DNA of 64,000 nucleotides from Halobacteriales archaeon QS_4_70_19 (lineage in GTDB: Archaea; Halobacteriota; Halobacteria; Halobacteriales; Haloarculaceae): NCBI GenBank assembly GCA_003020985.1, contig PXRM01000003.1, positions 39,984-103,983 of the forward strand, read 5' to 3'. Shown piece by piece: positions 1 to 8,285 of this stretch (positions are counted from its first letter, which is position 1; each line of letters opens with the position of its first letter). The position numbers were made by a program, and so were the translations under genes. Under the pieces are notes generated by a model. It did no database searches. It saw nothing but the letters and a program-made list of their open reading frames with translations, and was not told where the DNA came from.

Positions 1-3000
1 ATCGAGGCGGCCAACGCCGTCGCCCCCTTCCGGCTCCGCGAGCGCGCACCCACCCGCATCGGCGCCCGGATGGGTCGGCCGGAGAAGTCCGAGAGCCGCG
101 ACCTCTCGCCGGCGGTCCACACCCTGTTCCCCATCGGCGAGGCCGGCGGCAGCCAGCGCTCGTTCGCCGAGGCCGCGAAGTACGCTCCCACGATGGAGCA
201 CCCGCAGGGCCGCGTCGACGTGGAGCTGGCGCGCCGGGGGTGCCGGGACTGTGCGACCGAGACGTTCCGGGCCCGTTGCCCGGACTGTAACACGCCGACC
301 GACGCGGTCTACGTCTGCCCGGACTGCGACGGCCGCGTCGAACCGGACGAGTCCGACCGCGCCGAGTGCCCCCGCTGCGAGACGCTCGCCTCGCCCACCC
401 AGTACGTCACGCTCGACGCCGGCGACGAGTACCGGAGCGCCATGTCCGGCGTGAAGGAACGGGAGAACGCCTTCGGGACGCTGAAGGCGGTCAAGGGGCT
501 CACCTCGAAGGAGAAGGTCCCCGAACCCGTCGAGAAGGGCATCCTCAGGGCGAAGAACGAGGTGAGCGTGTTCAAGGACGGCACCGTCCGCTACGACATG
601 ACCGACCTCCCGGTCACGTCGGTCCGGCCGGAGGAACTCGACGTCACGGCCGACGACTTCCGCGAACTCGGCTACCACGAGGACATCGACGGGGAGCCTC
701 TGCGTCACGACGACCAGCTGGTCGAACTGAAGGTGCAGGACATCGTCCTCTCGGACGGTGCCGCCGAACACATGCTCCGGACGGCCGACTTCGTCGACGA
801 CCTGCTCACCCAGTACTACGGCGTCGACCCGTTCTACGAGGTCGAGGACCGGCAGGACCTGGTCGGTGAACTGGTGTTCGGGATGGCACCGCACACGTCG
901 GCGGCGGTGGTGGGGCGGGTGGTCGGGTTCACGAGTGCTGCGGTCGGTTATGCCCACCCATATTTCCACGCAGCGAAGCGGCGGAACTGCTTCCACCCCG
1001 ATACGAAACTCTGGTACGAGGACGAGGACGGAATCACGCACCACGAGCGAATCGAAACGTTCGTCAAGCAGTATCTGGACGAGGAAACCGCCGAGACGGA
1101 CGACTTCGGAACGCTGGTCGATCATCTCGGCGACCTCGATGGGACACTCCATGTGCCGTCGCTGTCGGATGACGGCACACAGTCGCGCCAGCCAGTCGAG
1201 GCAGTCAGCAAGCACCCGGCTCCGGACCACATGGTCCGCATCGAGACCCAATCCGGGCGCGAACTGACCGTGACGCCCGACCACCGGGTCCACGTATACG
1301 ACGCGGAACTCGGGCGTATCGTCTCCACCGAGGCCAGCGAACTGGACAAGTCCACGCCACTTGTCACGCCTCGACATCTCGACAGCCTCCGCCCGACGGA
1401 AGACCGACAGCGGTTCGACCTCCTCGCGGAGTTCATCGCGACCGACGAGATGGACGAGGACCGCCTGATGGCGAAAGGGATGGAGAAGGACCGGCTCTAC
1501 GACCTGTTCACCGACTGTCTGGCCGATGACTGGGACGGTGAGTTCTACGCGCTACAGAGCACCGCCGACCACCTCGGACTGACGAAGAAGTCGCTCAGCA
1601 ACTACCTCTACCGCGAGAGTATCCCCGTCTCGTTGCTCGCGGAGTTCTTCGAGACGACCGAGGACCTCCTCGCGTTCGTCCCCGAGGACGCCACCCTCGG
1701 GATGAAGCGCGACGGGACGGAGATTGATCGAGTCGTCGAACTGAACGGACGGGTCGCGACGCTCCTGGGCTACTACGCCGCCGAGGGGTTCGCCAGAAAG
1801 CAGGAGACGCCGAAGGGGATGATTCACCAGACGACCATCTGTGGGACCGAGGACGAGGCCCGGCAGTTCTTCCTTGACGTGCTCTCGGAGGAGTTCGGTG
1901 TCGACCCCTACGAGGAGAACCACGCGAAAGTCACCGCCTCGGGCCGACTGCTCCGCGTGTTCCTCGACACGGTTCTCGACGGGGGCATACTGGCACACAC
2001 GAAGCGGGTCCCGCAATGTATCTTCGACGCGCCCGACGGGATCGTCGGGGCGTACCTCTCGGGGTACTTCAGTGGGGACGGCACCGTGTCGGAGGGCGCA
2101 CTCGAGATAAAAGCGACCACAGTGAGTCCTGAACTCCGGGACGACATCGTCGCCCTTCTCACGAGGCTAGGTATCAATCCCAGAGTCAACCACGTTGACC
2201 CTGTCCCTCTTCATCGGAAGTTCCCCGACGCCTACCCCATCGACGACGAATCGATGACTGCTCCGTCGTTCATCATCAGACTCAGCTCCGGAGACGTGGT
2301 TCAGTTCGCCGAAACGAGTGGATTCCATCTCTCACGGAAACAGACCCGACTGGAACAGAACGTCGCCGCAGTCACACCGCGTGGTGCGCGGGTCTACGAT
2401 GGAGGGAGCGGGGACTATCTGGTCGATGTCGTCGACTCGATAGAGTACATTGAGGTTGACATCGACTACACGTACTGCTTGGCGGTAGAGAGCACCCATT
2501 CACTTGTTGCAGAAGACATATCAGTAAATCAGTGTGATGGGGACGAAGATTGTGTTATGCTGTTATTGGATGGATTACTGAATTTTAGCCGAAGTTATTT
2601 GCCAAACAAGCGAGGAGGAAAAATGGACGCCCCCCTGGTCATGTCCTCGCGCATCGACCCCTCGGAGATCGACGACGAGGCACACAACATCGACATCGCC
2701 ACCTCGTACCCCCGGGAGTTCTACGAGGCGACCCGCGAGATGGCCGACCCCGAGGAGGTCGACATCCGGATCGCCGAGTCCACGCTCGCGACGGACGACG
2801 AGTACCGCGGCTTCGACCACACCCACGACACGACCGACATCGCCGCGGGCCCGGACCTGTCGGCGTACAAGACGCTCGATGACATGGACAGGAAGATGGA
2901 CGGGCAGCTGGAGCTGGCCCGGAAGATCCGGGCCGTCGACGAGACGGACGTGGCCGAGCGCATCATCGAGTACCATTTCCTCCCGGACCTCATCGGCAAC

Positions 3001-3279
3001 CTCCGTGCGTTCTCCCGGCAGGAGACGCGCTGCCGGGACTGCGGTGAGAAGTACCGGCGGATGCCCCTCTCGGGCGACTGCCGAGAGTGTGGCGGCGAGG
3101 TCTCGCTGACCGTCTACCAGGGCTCCGTGAACAAGTACATGGAGACGGCTATGCGCGTCGCCGAGGAGTACGGGGCCCGCCCGTACACGAAACAGCGCCT
3201 CGAGATCCTGGACCGGGCGCTGGAGTCCATCTTCGAGAACGACCACAACAAGCAGAGCGGAATCGCCGATTTCATGTAG
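1..3279 (+). CDS. polC: DNA polymerase D large subunit DP2 (PolC), 5'-truncated by the window, intein-containing
   Basis: The reading frame is open from base 1, so the N-terminus lies outside the window. The protein is the catalytic large subunit of the archaeal replicative polymerase PolD, which pairs with the small DP1 exonuclease subunit. Early residues include the conserved APTRIGARMGRPEK stretch, followed by a Cys-rich zinc-binding segment (CRDC, CPDC, CPDC, CPRC; about 230-385). The extein is split by an intein at 988-2532; joining the flanks restores KRRN followed by CDGDEDC, a highly conserved DP2 block. A second CxxC zinc motif (CRDC, CREC) lies near 3030-3095. The stop is TAG. Identity is very secure. 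The bases just after the intein are unusually AT-rich. Confidence 0.97.
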   Translation: MEAANAVAPFRLRERAPTRIGARMGRPEKSESRDLSPAVHTLFPIGEAGGSQRSFAEAAKYAPTMEHPQGRVDVELARRGCRDCATETFRARCPDCNTPTDAVYVCPDCDGRVEPDESDRAECPRCETLASPTQYVTLDAGDEYRSAMSGVKERENAFGTLKAVKGLTSKEKVPEPVEKGILRAKNEVSVFKDGTVRYDMTDLPVTSVRPEELDVTADDFRELGYHEDIDGEPLRHDDQLVELKVQDIVLSDGAAEHMLRTADFVDDLLTQYYGVDPFYEVEDRQDLVGELVFGMAPHTSAAVVGRVVGFTSAAVGYAHPYFHAAKRRNCFHPDTKLWYEDEDGITHHERIETFVKQYLDEETAETDDFGTLVDHLGDLDGTLHVPSLSDDGTQSRQPVEAVSKHPAPDHMVRIETQSGRELTVTPDHRVHVYDAELGRIVSTEASELDKSTPLVTPRHLDSLRPTEDRQRFDLLAEFIATDEMDEDRLMAKGMEKDRLYDLFTDCLADDWDGEFYALQSTADHLGLTKKSLSNYLYRESIPVSLLAEFFETTEDLLAFVPEDATLGMKRDGTEIDRVVELNGRVATLLGYYAAEGFARKQETPKGMIHQTTICGTEDEARQFFLDVLSEEFGVDPYEENHAKVTASGRLLRVFLDTVLDGGILAHTKRVPQCIFDAPDGIVGAYLSGYFSGDGTVSEGALEIKATTVSPELRDDIVALLTRLGINPRVNHVDPVPLHRKFPDAYPIDDESMTAPSFIIRLSSGDVVQFAETSGFHLSRKQTRLEQNVAAVTPRGARVYDGGSGDYLVDVVDSIEYIEVDIDYTYCLAVESTHSLVAEDISVNQCDGDEDCVMLLLDGLLNFSRSYLPNKRGGKMDAPLVMSSRIDPSEIDDEAHNIDIATSYPREFYEATREMADPEEVDIRIAESTLATDDEYRGFDHTHDTTDIAAGPDLSAYKTLDDMDRKMDGQLELARKIRAVDETDVAERIIEYHFLPDLIGNLRAFSRQETRCRDCGEKYRRMPLSGDCRECGGEVSLTVYQGSVNKYMETAMRVAEEYGARPYTKQRLEILDRALESIFENDHNKQSGIADFM
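988..2532 (+). mobile_element. PolC intein with LAGLIDADG homing endonuclease (515 aa)
   Basis: An in-frame insertion begins at Cys1 (codon 988-990, CFHPDTKLW) and ends with the residues ISVNQ, followed by Cys+1 of the C-extein (2533). Splicing-block features include a TPDHRVHV-type block B (about 1270-1290). Two LAGLIDADG-like helices, LLGYYAAEGF (about 1765-1795) and YLSGYFSGDG (about 2050-2085), mark a DOD-type endonuclease. A helix-turn-helix-like segment occurs near 1560-1640. The last residue is Gln rather than the usual Asn; some inteins at this PolC site are known with a C-terminal Gln and remain able to splice. The element is therefore likely functional, but activity is inferred. Confidence 0.93.
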
Positions 3280-3299
3280 ACGAGCTCTCACTCGTCGGG

Positions 3300-3480
3300 T
3301 TTCCTCGCGCGCCCCCCGGCGCGCTGCGGGACCCGGCTGGCCGGCTAAGCCGGCCAGCTATCCGTTCGTCGGCTCCGCCGACGGACCACTCCTCGTGAAA
3401 ACGTTCAGAAGGAAGCCGGCACTCGGGCGCTACGCGCCCTCGTACCGGTGAACGGCGCTCGCATCGCTCGCGCCGATGCA
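3300..3480. repeat. Cluster of GC-rich stem-loops downstream of polC
   Basis: The 321-base gap between polC and the ABC transporter gene holds several perfect short palindromes in a row. One has an 11-base stem around a single base (3336-3358, gctggccggct arm). One has a 7-base stem (3367-3373 with 3377-3383). One has a 6-base stem (3425-3430 with 3434-3439). There are weaker GCGCGC arms around 3308-3325 and CGGCGC/GCGCCG near 3450-3475. They could act as RNA processing or termination structures, or be a decayed repeat. No gene is seen here; an AT-richer TATA-like stretch around 3568-3580 (ccttttgaa) precedes the next gene. Confidence 0.6.
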
Positions 3481-3600
3481 GACGGTCCGTCTCCTCCCCT
3501 TGATGCGTACGGGAACGTGGAATCGCCCCTCACAAACACGCTAACACACCACGCGCTGAGTGTGGAACCTTTTGAACCAGGAGGCTGCAACTCGCGGTAC

Positions 3601-4557
3601 ATGGCCGCCATCGAACTTGACGGGGTCACCAAGCGGTACGGGACCCTCAGGGCCCTGGACGACCTGTCACTGACGGTCGAGGAGGGCGAGGTGTTCGGGT
3701 TCCTCGGACCGAACGGGGCGGGCAAATCGACGACGATCAACGTACTGCTGGACTTCGTCCGGCCGGACGCCGGGGAGGTGCGGCTGCTCGGCGAACCCGT
3801 CCGGCGCGAGGAGAGCGCCCGCGTGCGCGAGCGCGTGGGCGTACTCCCGGAGGGGTTCGGCGTCTACGACCGGCTCTCCGGGCGCAAGCATCTCGCGTTC
3901 GCCATCGACTCGAAGGACGCCGCCGACGACCCCGACGCGCTGCTGGAACGGGTCGGGCTCGCCGGCGACGGCGACCGGCCGGCGGGCGACTACTCGCGCG
4001 GGATGAAACAGCGGCTCGTGCTGGCGATGGCGCTCGTGGGCGAGCCGGACCTGCTGGTGCTTGACGAACCCTCCACGGGGCTGGACCCCAACGGGGCCCG
4101 GCGGATGCGCGAGGTCGTCCGCGAGGAGGCGGCCCGCGGCGCGACGGTGTTTTTCTCCTCGCACATCCTCGGGCAGGTGGAGGCGGTCTGTGACCGCGTC
4201 GGCATCATCCGCGACGGGGAGATGATCGCGGTCGACTCCGTCGAGGGGCTGCGCGCCGCCAGCGGTGCCGAGTCCGTCCTGGAGGTGTCGGTCGCCGGGG
4301 AGGCCCCGGAGGCGGCGCTCTCCAGCGTCCGCGACCTGGACGGGGTCTCCGAGGTCCGCGCGGCGGGCGGCCAGGTGACCGTCACGCTCGGCGGCGACGT
4401 CCGCAAAACGGACGTGCTGAACGAACTGGAGTCCGCCGGCGTCGAGGTGGTCGACTTCGAGACCCGCGAGGCGTCGCTCGAGGACCTGTTCACCGCCTAC
4501 ACGGAGGGCGACGAGGCCGACGAGGAGGCCGCCGGGACCGGGGGTGAGCCGGCGTGA
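3601..4557 (+). CDS. ABC transporter ATP-binding protein (ABC-2/DrrA-like export type)
   Basis: The ATPase subunit of an ABC exporter of unknown substrate. The ATG at 3601 (MAAIELDGVTKRYG) is chosen because the upstream in-frame extension lacks domain content. Walker A is GPNGAGKST (residues about 37-45), the signature is SRGMKQRL, and Walker B is LLVLDEPSTGLDP followed by an SSHIL switch-His region. The C-terminal ~90 residues form the extra domain common in DrrA/CcmA-type subunits. The stop overlaps the GTG start of the permease gene by 4 bases (GTGA), so the two are translationally coupled and form one transporter. About 318 aa, normal for the family. Confidence 0.93.
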   Translation: MAAIELDGVTKRYGTLRALDDLSLTVEEGEVFGFLGPNGAGKSTTINVLLDFVRPDAGEVRLLGEPVRREESARVRERVGVLPEGFGVYDRLSGRKHLAFAIDSKDAADDPDALLERVGLAGDGDRPAGDYSRGMKQRLVLAMALVGEPDLLVLDEPSTGLDPNGARRMREVVREEAARGATVFFSSHILGQVEAVCDRVGIIRDGEMIAVDSVEGLRAASGAESVLEVSVAGEAPEAALSSVRDLDGVSEVRAAGGQVTVTLGGDVRKTDVLNELESAGVEVVDFETREASLEDLFTAYTEGDEADEEAAGTGGEPA

Positions 4558-5507
4558 ACCCGGTGCTCGCCGTCGCGCGCAAGGACTTCGAGGACGCCGT
4601 CCGGTCGCGTGGCGTGCTGCTCGTCTCCGTGCTGTTCGTCGGCCTGTTCGTCTTCGGCGCGTACTTCTTCGCGGACCAGGTATCGCAGGCGGCCACGCAG
4701 GCCGGCAACGCCCCGCCCGCCCAGGGCGGCGGTGGCGGCGGCACGCCGGACTCGGACACCTTCCTCCGCGTACTCTCGTCGGCCGTGACGCTCCTGGTCC
4801 CGGTCGTGGCGCTCGTCGCCTCCTACAGCGCCATCGTCGGCGAGCGGACGAGCGGGACGCTGAAGCTCCTGCTCTCGCTGCCCCATTCGCGCCGGGACGT
4901 CGTCGTCGGGAAACTGCTCGGCCGGGGGGCCGTGGTCTGCCTGCCGGCGGTCGGCGGCCTCCTGCTGTCGATGCTGGTGTTCCCGCTCACGGACGTGGCG
5001 CTCAAGCCCGTCACCTTCCTCGGCTTCGCGCTCCTGACGGGGGTGCTGGCGATCACCTTCGTGGCGCTCTCTGTCGGCGTCTCGGCGGCCGCCTCCACCG
5101 ACCGCCGCGCGGTGGTCGGCACCGTCGGCGCCTACATCGGCCTGCTGGTGTTCTGGAACCAGGCGGTCGACCCGCTCGTGAGCCGGCTCGCGGAGACCCT
5201 CGACTGGGGACAGGCGACCGTCCTGAAGGCGTCCATCACGCTGAAGCTCCTCAACCCGCTGGGTGCCTACAACTCCCTGGTCGCCTCGCTCGTCACCGAC
5301 TCGACGGCCGCGGCCCGGGCTGCCGTCACCGGCGGCATCCAGCTCTCGCGGCAGTCCGGGTTCCTCCAGCGGCTGTACGCCCAGCAGCTCAGCCAGGAGG
5401 GCATCCCGTTCTACCTCACCGACGCCGCGGTCGTCGTCTACCTGCTGCTGTGGATCGTCGTCCCGCTCGTGATCGGCTACGGCCTCTTCCGGTCGGCCGA
5501 CCTCTGA
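4554..5507 (+). CDS. ABC-2 type transporter permease
   Basis: The membrane partner of the preceding ATPase. The GTG start overlaps its stop codon. The 317-residue protein has a short cytosolic N-terminus (ARKDFEDAVRSRGV), a first membrane helix (about 20-42), a Gly/Pro-rich loop (GGGGGTP), and about five further hydrophobic helices including the conserved SYSAIVGERTSGTLKLLL segment seen in ABC-2/NosY-like permeases. It ends after a last helix with FRSADL. It probably forms a homodimeric export channel in the cytoplasmic membrane; the substrate cannot be told from sequence. Confidence 0.9.
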   Translation: MNPVLAVARKDFEDAVRSRGVLLVSVLFVGLFVFGAYFFADQVSQAATQAGNAPPAQGGGGGGTPDSDTFLRVLSSAVTLLVPVVALVASYSAIVGERTSGTLKLLLSLPHSRRDVVVGKLLGRGAVVCLPAVGGLLLSMLVFPLTDVALKPVTFLGFALLTGVLAITFVALSVGVSAAASTDRRAVVGTVGAYIGLLVFWNQAVDPLVSRLAETLDWGQATVLKASITLKLLNPLGAYNSLVASLVTDSTAAARAAVTGGIQLSRQSGFLQRLYAQQLSQEGIPFYLTDAAVVVYLLLWIVVPLVIGYGLFRSADL

Positions 5508-5677
5508 GGCGGATCTCCAGTACGGGTCGTTCGATATCTCCTACCACGGTGGGAAGCAGAGAACGTCTCTATGCTGTCCGATATCCGCATTATTTGTCGA
5601 AAACCTTGCCTGTACCGGAATTACCCGTATCGCTCGGCCAATCGGTTTATGACCTTGCTCGTCGTAGCCCGCACTGT

Positions 5678-6508
5678 ATGACCGATTTCGGACTCCGACT
5701 GCGGATGATCGTCGTCGGGACGATCCTGTTCGCGTTCTACCTCGCGGCGGGCACCTTCGCCGCGGCGATGCTCGGGCTCCCGCTCATCCCGGTCCTCGCC
5801 GTCGGTATCCTCGTCGTCCCGGCGCTCCAGTACAAGTTGGGCAAGTGGCTGGCGACGCGGAAGGCCGAGGAGATTCCCGAGGGTGCGACGGGGCGCTACG
5901 GCGAGGTCCGGCAGACGACGCTGGATCTCGCCCGCGAGATGGACGTCCCCGAGCCGACGGTGATGAAGATGCGGATGGGCGTGCCCAACGCCTTCGCCGT
6001 CGGCCGGAAGGGCGCCGGCGTCGTCTGCGTGAGCGAGGAACTCGTCGCCCTGCTCGACCGGGACGAGCTGGAGGGCGTCATCGCCCACGAGTTGGCCCAC
6101 ATCAAGAACCGCGACGTGGTGACGATGGTCATCGGCCAGTCCATCGGGATGATCGTCGGTTACGTCGCCTACTTCGCGGTACTGATGGGCGGCGAGCGCA
6201 ACATCGGCTCGTTCATCCTCGCGATGGTCGCCTCCTCGCTGGCGAACGCGCTGGTGATGGTCTTCGTACTCGCCATCTCCCGGTACCGGGAGTACGTCGC
6301 CGACTCCGACGCGAAGGACGTCATCGGCACCGGCGACCCGCTGGCCCGCGCCCTGGAGAAGATCTCCCGCGGCGCCGAGGGCCGCGACTCCGAACTCGAC
6401 GAGACGATGAGCGCGCTCTGCATCTTCAACTCCGAGCGCGGTCTGCTGGAGAAGGTGTTCGCGACCCACCCGCCGATGGAGAAGCGCGTCGAGCGGCTGC
6501 GGGAGTAG
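5678..6508 (+). CDS. htpX: HtpX-like zinc metalloprotease (M48 family), membrane-bound
   Basis: A membrane quality-control endopeptidase. The ATG at 5678 (MTDFGLRLRMIVV) gives 276 aa, near the family norm. Two N-terminal helices (about residues 8-55) precede the catalytic domain. The zinc motif HELAH is followed by KNRD, and a downstream glutamate sits in SRYREYVADSDA. Two more hydrophobic helices lie between them. A TATA-like tttatga (about 5647-5653) sits roughly 25-30 bases before the start, suggesting a short or absent leader. The reading frame is open much further upstream, but that part runs over the ABC permease gene in another frame and is not coding. Confidence 0.92.
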   Translation: MTDFGLRLRMIVVGTILFAFYLAAGTFAAAMLGLPLIPVLAVGILVVPALQYKLGKWLATRKAEEIPEGATGRYGEVRQTTLDLAREMDVPEPTVMKMRMGVPNAFAVGRKGAGVVCVSEELVALLDRDELEGVIAHELAHIKNRDVVTMVIGQSIGMIVGYVAYFAVLMGGERNIGSFILAMVASSLANALVMVFVLAISRYREYVADSDAKDVIGTGDPLARALEKISRGAEGRDSELDETMSALCIFNSERGLLEKVFATHPPMEKRVERLRE

Positions 6509-6690
6509 GAGCACGAATCCGTCCGTTTCGTGGCGAGAACTGCAGGAATCACTGACGGCGGGATTCTGCAGAGAGCCAGCTCCATCGAAGCCCTCGATCA
6601 GGTAACAGTTCTACGTGGCCGTGACGGGTTCAGGACGTGAGTCGGTCACGGACGAATCAGTCTCGACGAGTGGTAGAGACCGGGATATCT

Positions 6691-7191
6691 CTAACATTCG
6701 GAGGGCATATATGGGATGTTTTTGCCATTGCCATACCGAAGAATGCCCTTGATGTAGACCGGAATGCGCTGTTCAGATTTTTCGGAAGTTCTGTCTGAGG
6801 CAATCACCAGCGAACTAGGGACAACGTCCTTCAGATGATGATATGCGGGTGACGGGAACATGATATTGCCCCGGACTGGCCTCTCCACAACCGTCTCCGT
6901 TCGGATTAGCAGTCCTCCAGAATCAAACGATGAAATGGGCACCCGCCCTTCGAGACAGGGTGCACTGTCAGCAATCACTTGCTCGAGAAGGTGTTCGATG
7001 CTCGTTTCCGATGCTCTCTGTTGACAGAAGCGAGCGCGGGTGCCTTCAGTACGAATCGGCTCGGTTTCATTGATTTGGCTCGGGGTATTGGAGCGTTGGG
7101 TTTGTGGTACCTGCGCATTGCCAATACAGCCCCCGATCAGAGCTGCTGCTCCGGCTGAGAAAGTCTGTAGGAGAAATCGTCTGGAGGGCAT
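6691..7191 (-). CDS. Putative Tat-exported lipoprotein, hypothetical
   Basis: 166 aa starting MPSRRFLLQTFSAG, with a twin-arginine-like n-region, a hydrophobic stretch and a lipobox-like GGC at residues 20-22, so export and lipid anchoring are likely. The mature part is polar and contains four further cysteines (CQQ, APC, and the C-terminal SEC), which might form disulfides. No recognised domain. Base composition is clearly more AT-rich than the surrounding housekeeping genes, consistent with accessory or transferred DNA. The neighbours on the other side are remnants, so context gives no function. Confidence 0.6.
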   Translation of the reverse strand: MPSRRFLLQTFSAGAAALIGGCIGNAQVPQTQRSNTPSQINETEPIRTEGTRARFCQQRASETSIEHLLEQVIADSAPCLEGRVPISSFDSGGLLIRTETVVERPVRGNIMFPSPAYHHLKDVVPSSLVIASDRTSEKSEQRIPVYIKGILRYGNGKNIPYMPSEC

Positions 7192-7528
7192 GGTAAGTAA
7201 TTTGATTCGTGCAGGAAACGTCTTTTGTCCGTCCCATCAATCACTTCCAGCTGCTGAACTTACCCTCTACACCCTTGTGACGGAGATATTTGGTAGCGAA
7301 CTTCCGCCTAGGTCGGAGCCGGTCGAACTTTCGATAGAACCGGTGACGCCCTGTTCAATCCCATCCACGAGTGAGTCACAGCGACGACAAAATCGCCCAA
7401 AGCCTCTCCACGAACAATCCTTTACCCAAGAGCTTACCCTCTATATTCAGCACGAAGGTTTTTATCAGCAATTGAACAGAACCACCGAGACGAACTCGCG
7501 GCTGAGGTACTATCCTCTTTGCCTCTGA

Positions 7529-7780
7529 AGTAGGCATATCACCGACACAAGGGCACGCCGAGCGGAGTTCTGCGCCGCCGTCGACGCACTCCAGAGACTC
7601 GCCGAGGGCACCAACCAGCTGCAACGCGTCGCAGCGGTCGCTCTTGAGGACCTGCTGCGCGAGAAGTTTCGCGAGTCGCTCGGCGCTAACCGCCCCGCCG
7701 ACCCAGACCGGGGCGAGGACAAGTGCATCGTCCGACTGACTCACGACTTCGCCGAGTACCCGCACGAACTGGGTGGTTGA
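7529..7780 (+). pseudogene. C-terminal fragment of an unrecognised protein (no start codon)
   Basis: One plus-strand frame reads a protein-like, haloarchaeal-looking sequence, including RRAEFCAAVDALQRLAEGT and ending LTHDFAEYPHELGG with a TGA at 7778. It is bounded upstream by an in-frame TGA near 7523 and has no ATG, GTG or TTG start, while the DNA before it is AT-rich. This looks like the 3' end of a gene that lost its 5' part. I do not recognise the family. A 129-residue open frame on the opposite strand is judged to be its shadow. Confidence 0.4.
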
Positions 7781-7863
7781 TCCTGCGTCAGTGTTGCTTA
7801 CCTTGGACTAGGACCGTACACTCGACCGCTTTCGTTTGTCCTTTGCTTCTCGCTCCACAAAGT

Positions 7864-8001
7864 CTAACTCAATTTTATGCAAATAGCCGTTGAGGTGGGT
7901 ATTTTTGGTATAAGCGCGCCCCGTCTCTCCCGAATTAACTCACCGCTGGGCAAGTGAAACGAACGCAGACCGTTGCTGAACTCGTCCTCCGAGTCGGCCA
8001 T
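7864..8001 (-). pseudogene. Possible short gene remnant (45 aa)
   Basis: A small frame with ATG at 8001 encodes MADSEDEFSNGLRSFHLPSG and then a basic segment ending in TAG at 7864. The acidic start followed by RERRGALIPKIP has the look of a truncated protein N-terminus, possibly transposon-derived, but I cannot name a family. The C-terminal dozen residues look non-native. Low confidence. Confidence 0.2.
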
Positions 8002-8285
8002 CCTCGTGCTATCAGATGCTGGAGAGTTCAACAGAGCCAGAGAGCCCCGAGTCGCTCGATCGGGTGCGGCTCGCTGCGCTCCTCGGGTTCCGGGCGTGTG
8101 GCGCTCACCACGCTCGCGTCATTCCGGGCATTCCGCGCGGTGCTTGCGTCGTCTCACCGGAGCGAGCGACTGGCTCCTTTCAGTCCCGCCCACACTGTTT
8201 GCCTGGGGTGCTATGCCGTGCCAGTACGGTGAAAACGACTCGGCCGACCGGACGAGCCAACGAGACGGTGTAAGGCGGGTGTTCA

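Larger units (their letters stand above)
7192..8285. other. Gene-poor, mixed-composition stretch with decayed remnants
   Basis: About 1.1 kb without a convincing complete gene. The first 330 bases are comparatively AT-rich and contain two near-identical 'cttaccctcta' segments (about 7259 and 7432). A gene fragment lies at 7529-7780 (+) and a short possible remnant at 7864-8001 (-). Bases 8040-8170 are GC-rich with CGCTCG-type palindromic motifs. The stretch looks like an accumulation zone for insertion debris between the lipoprotein gene and the 2-oxoacid dehydrogenase operon. Confidence 0.5.

Noticed and set aside
4544..5677. Long in-frame upstream extension of the HtpX gene
   Set aside because: It overlaps the ABC permease in another frame, is Arg/Pro/Ala-rich, and HtpX has a natural start at 5678.
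7376..7765. 129-residue minus-strand frame
   Set aside because: Opposite to the more protein-like 7529-7780 fragment and lacking haloarchaeal composition; treated as a shadow, though the region is poorly resolved.
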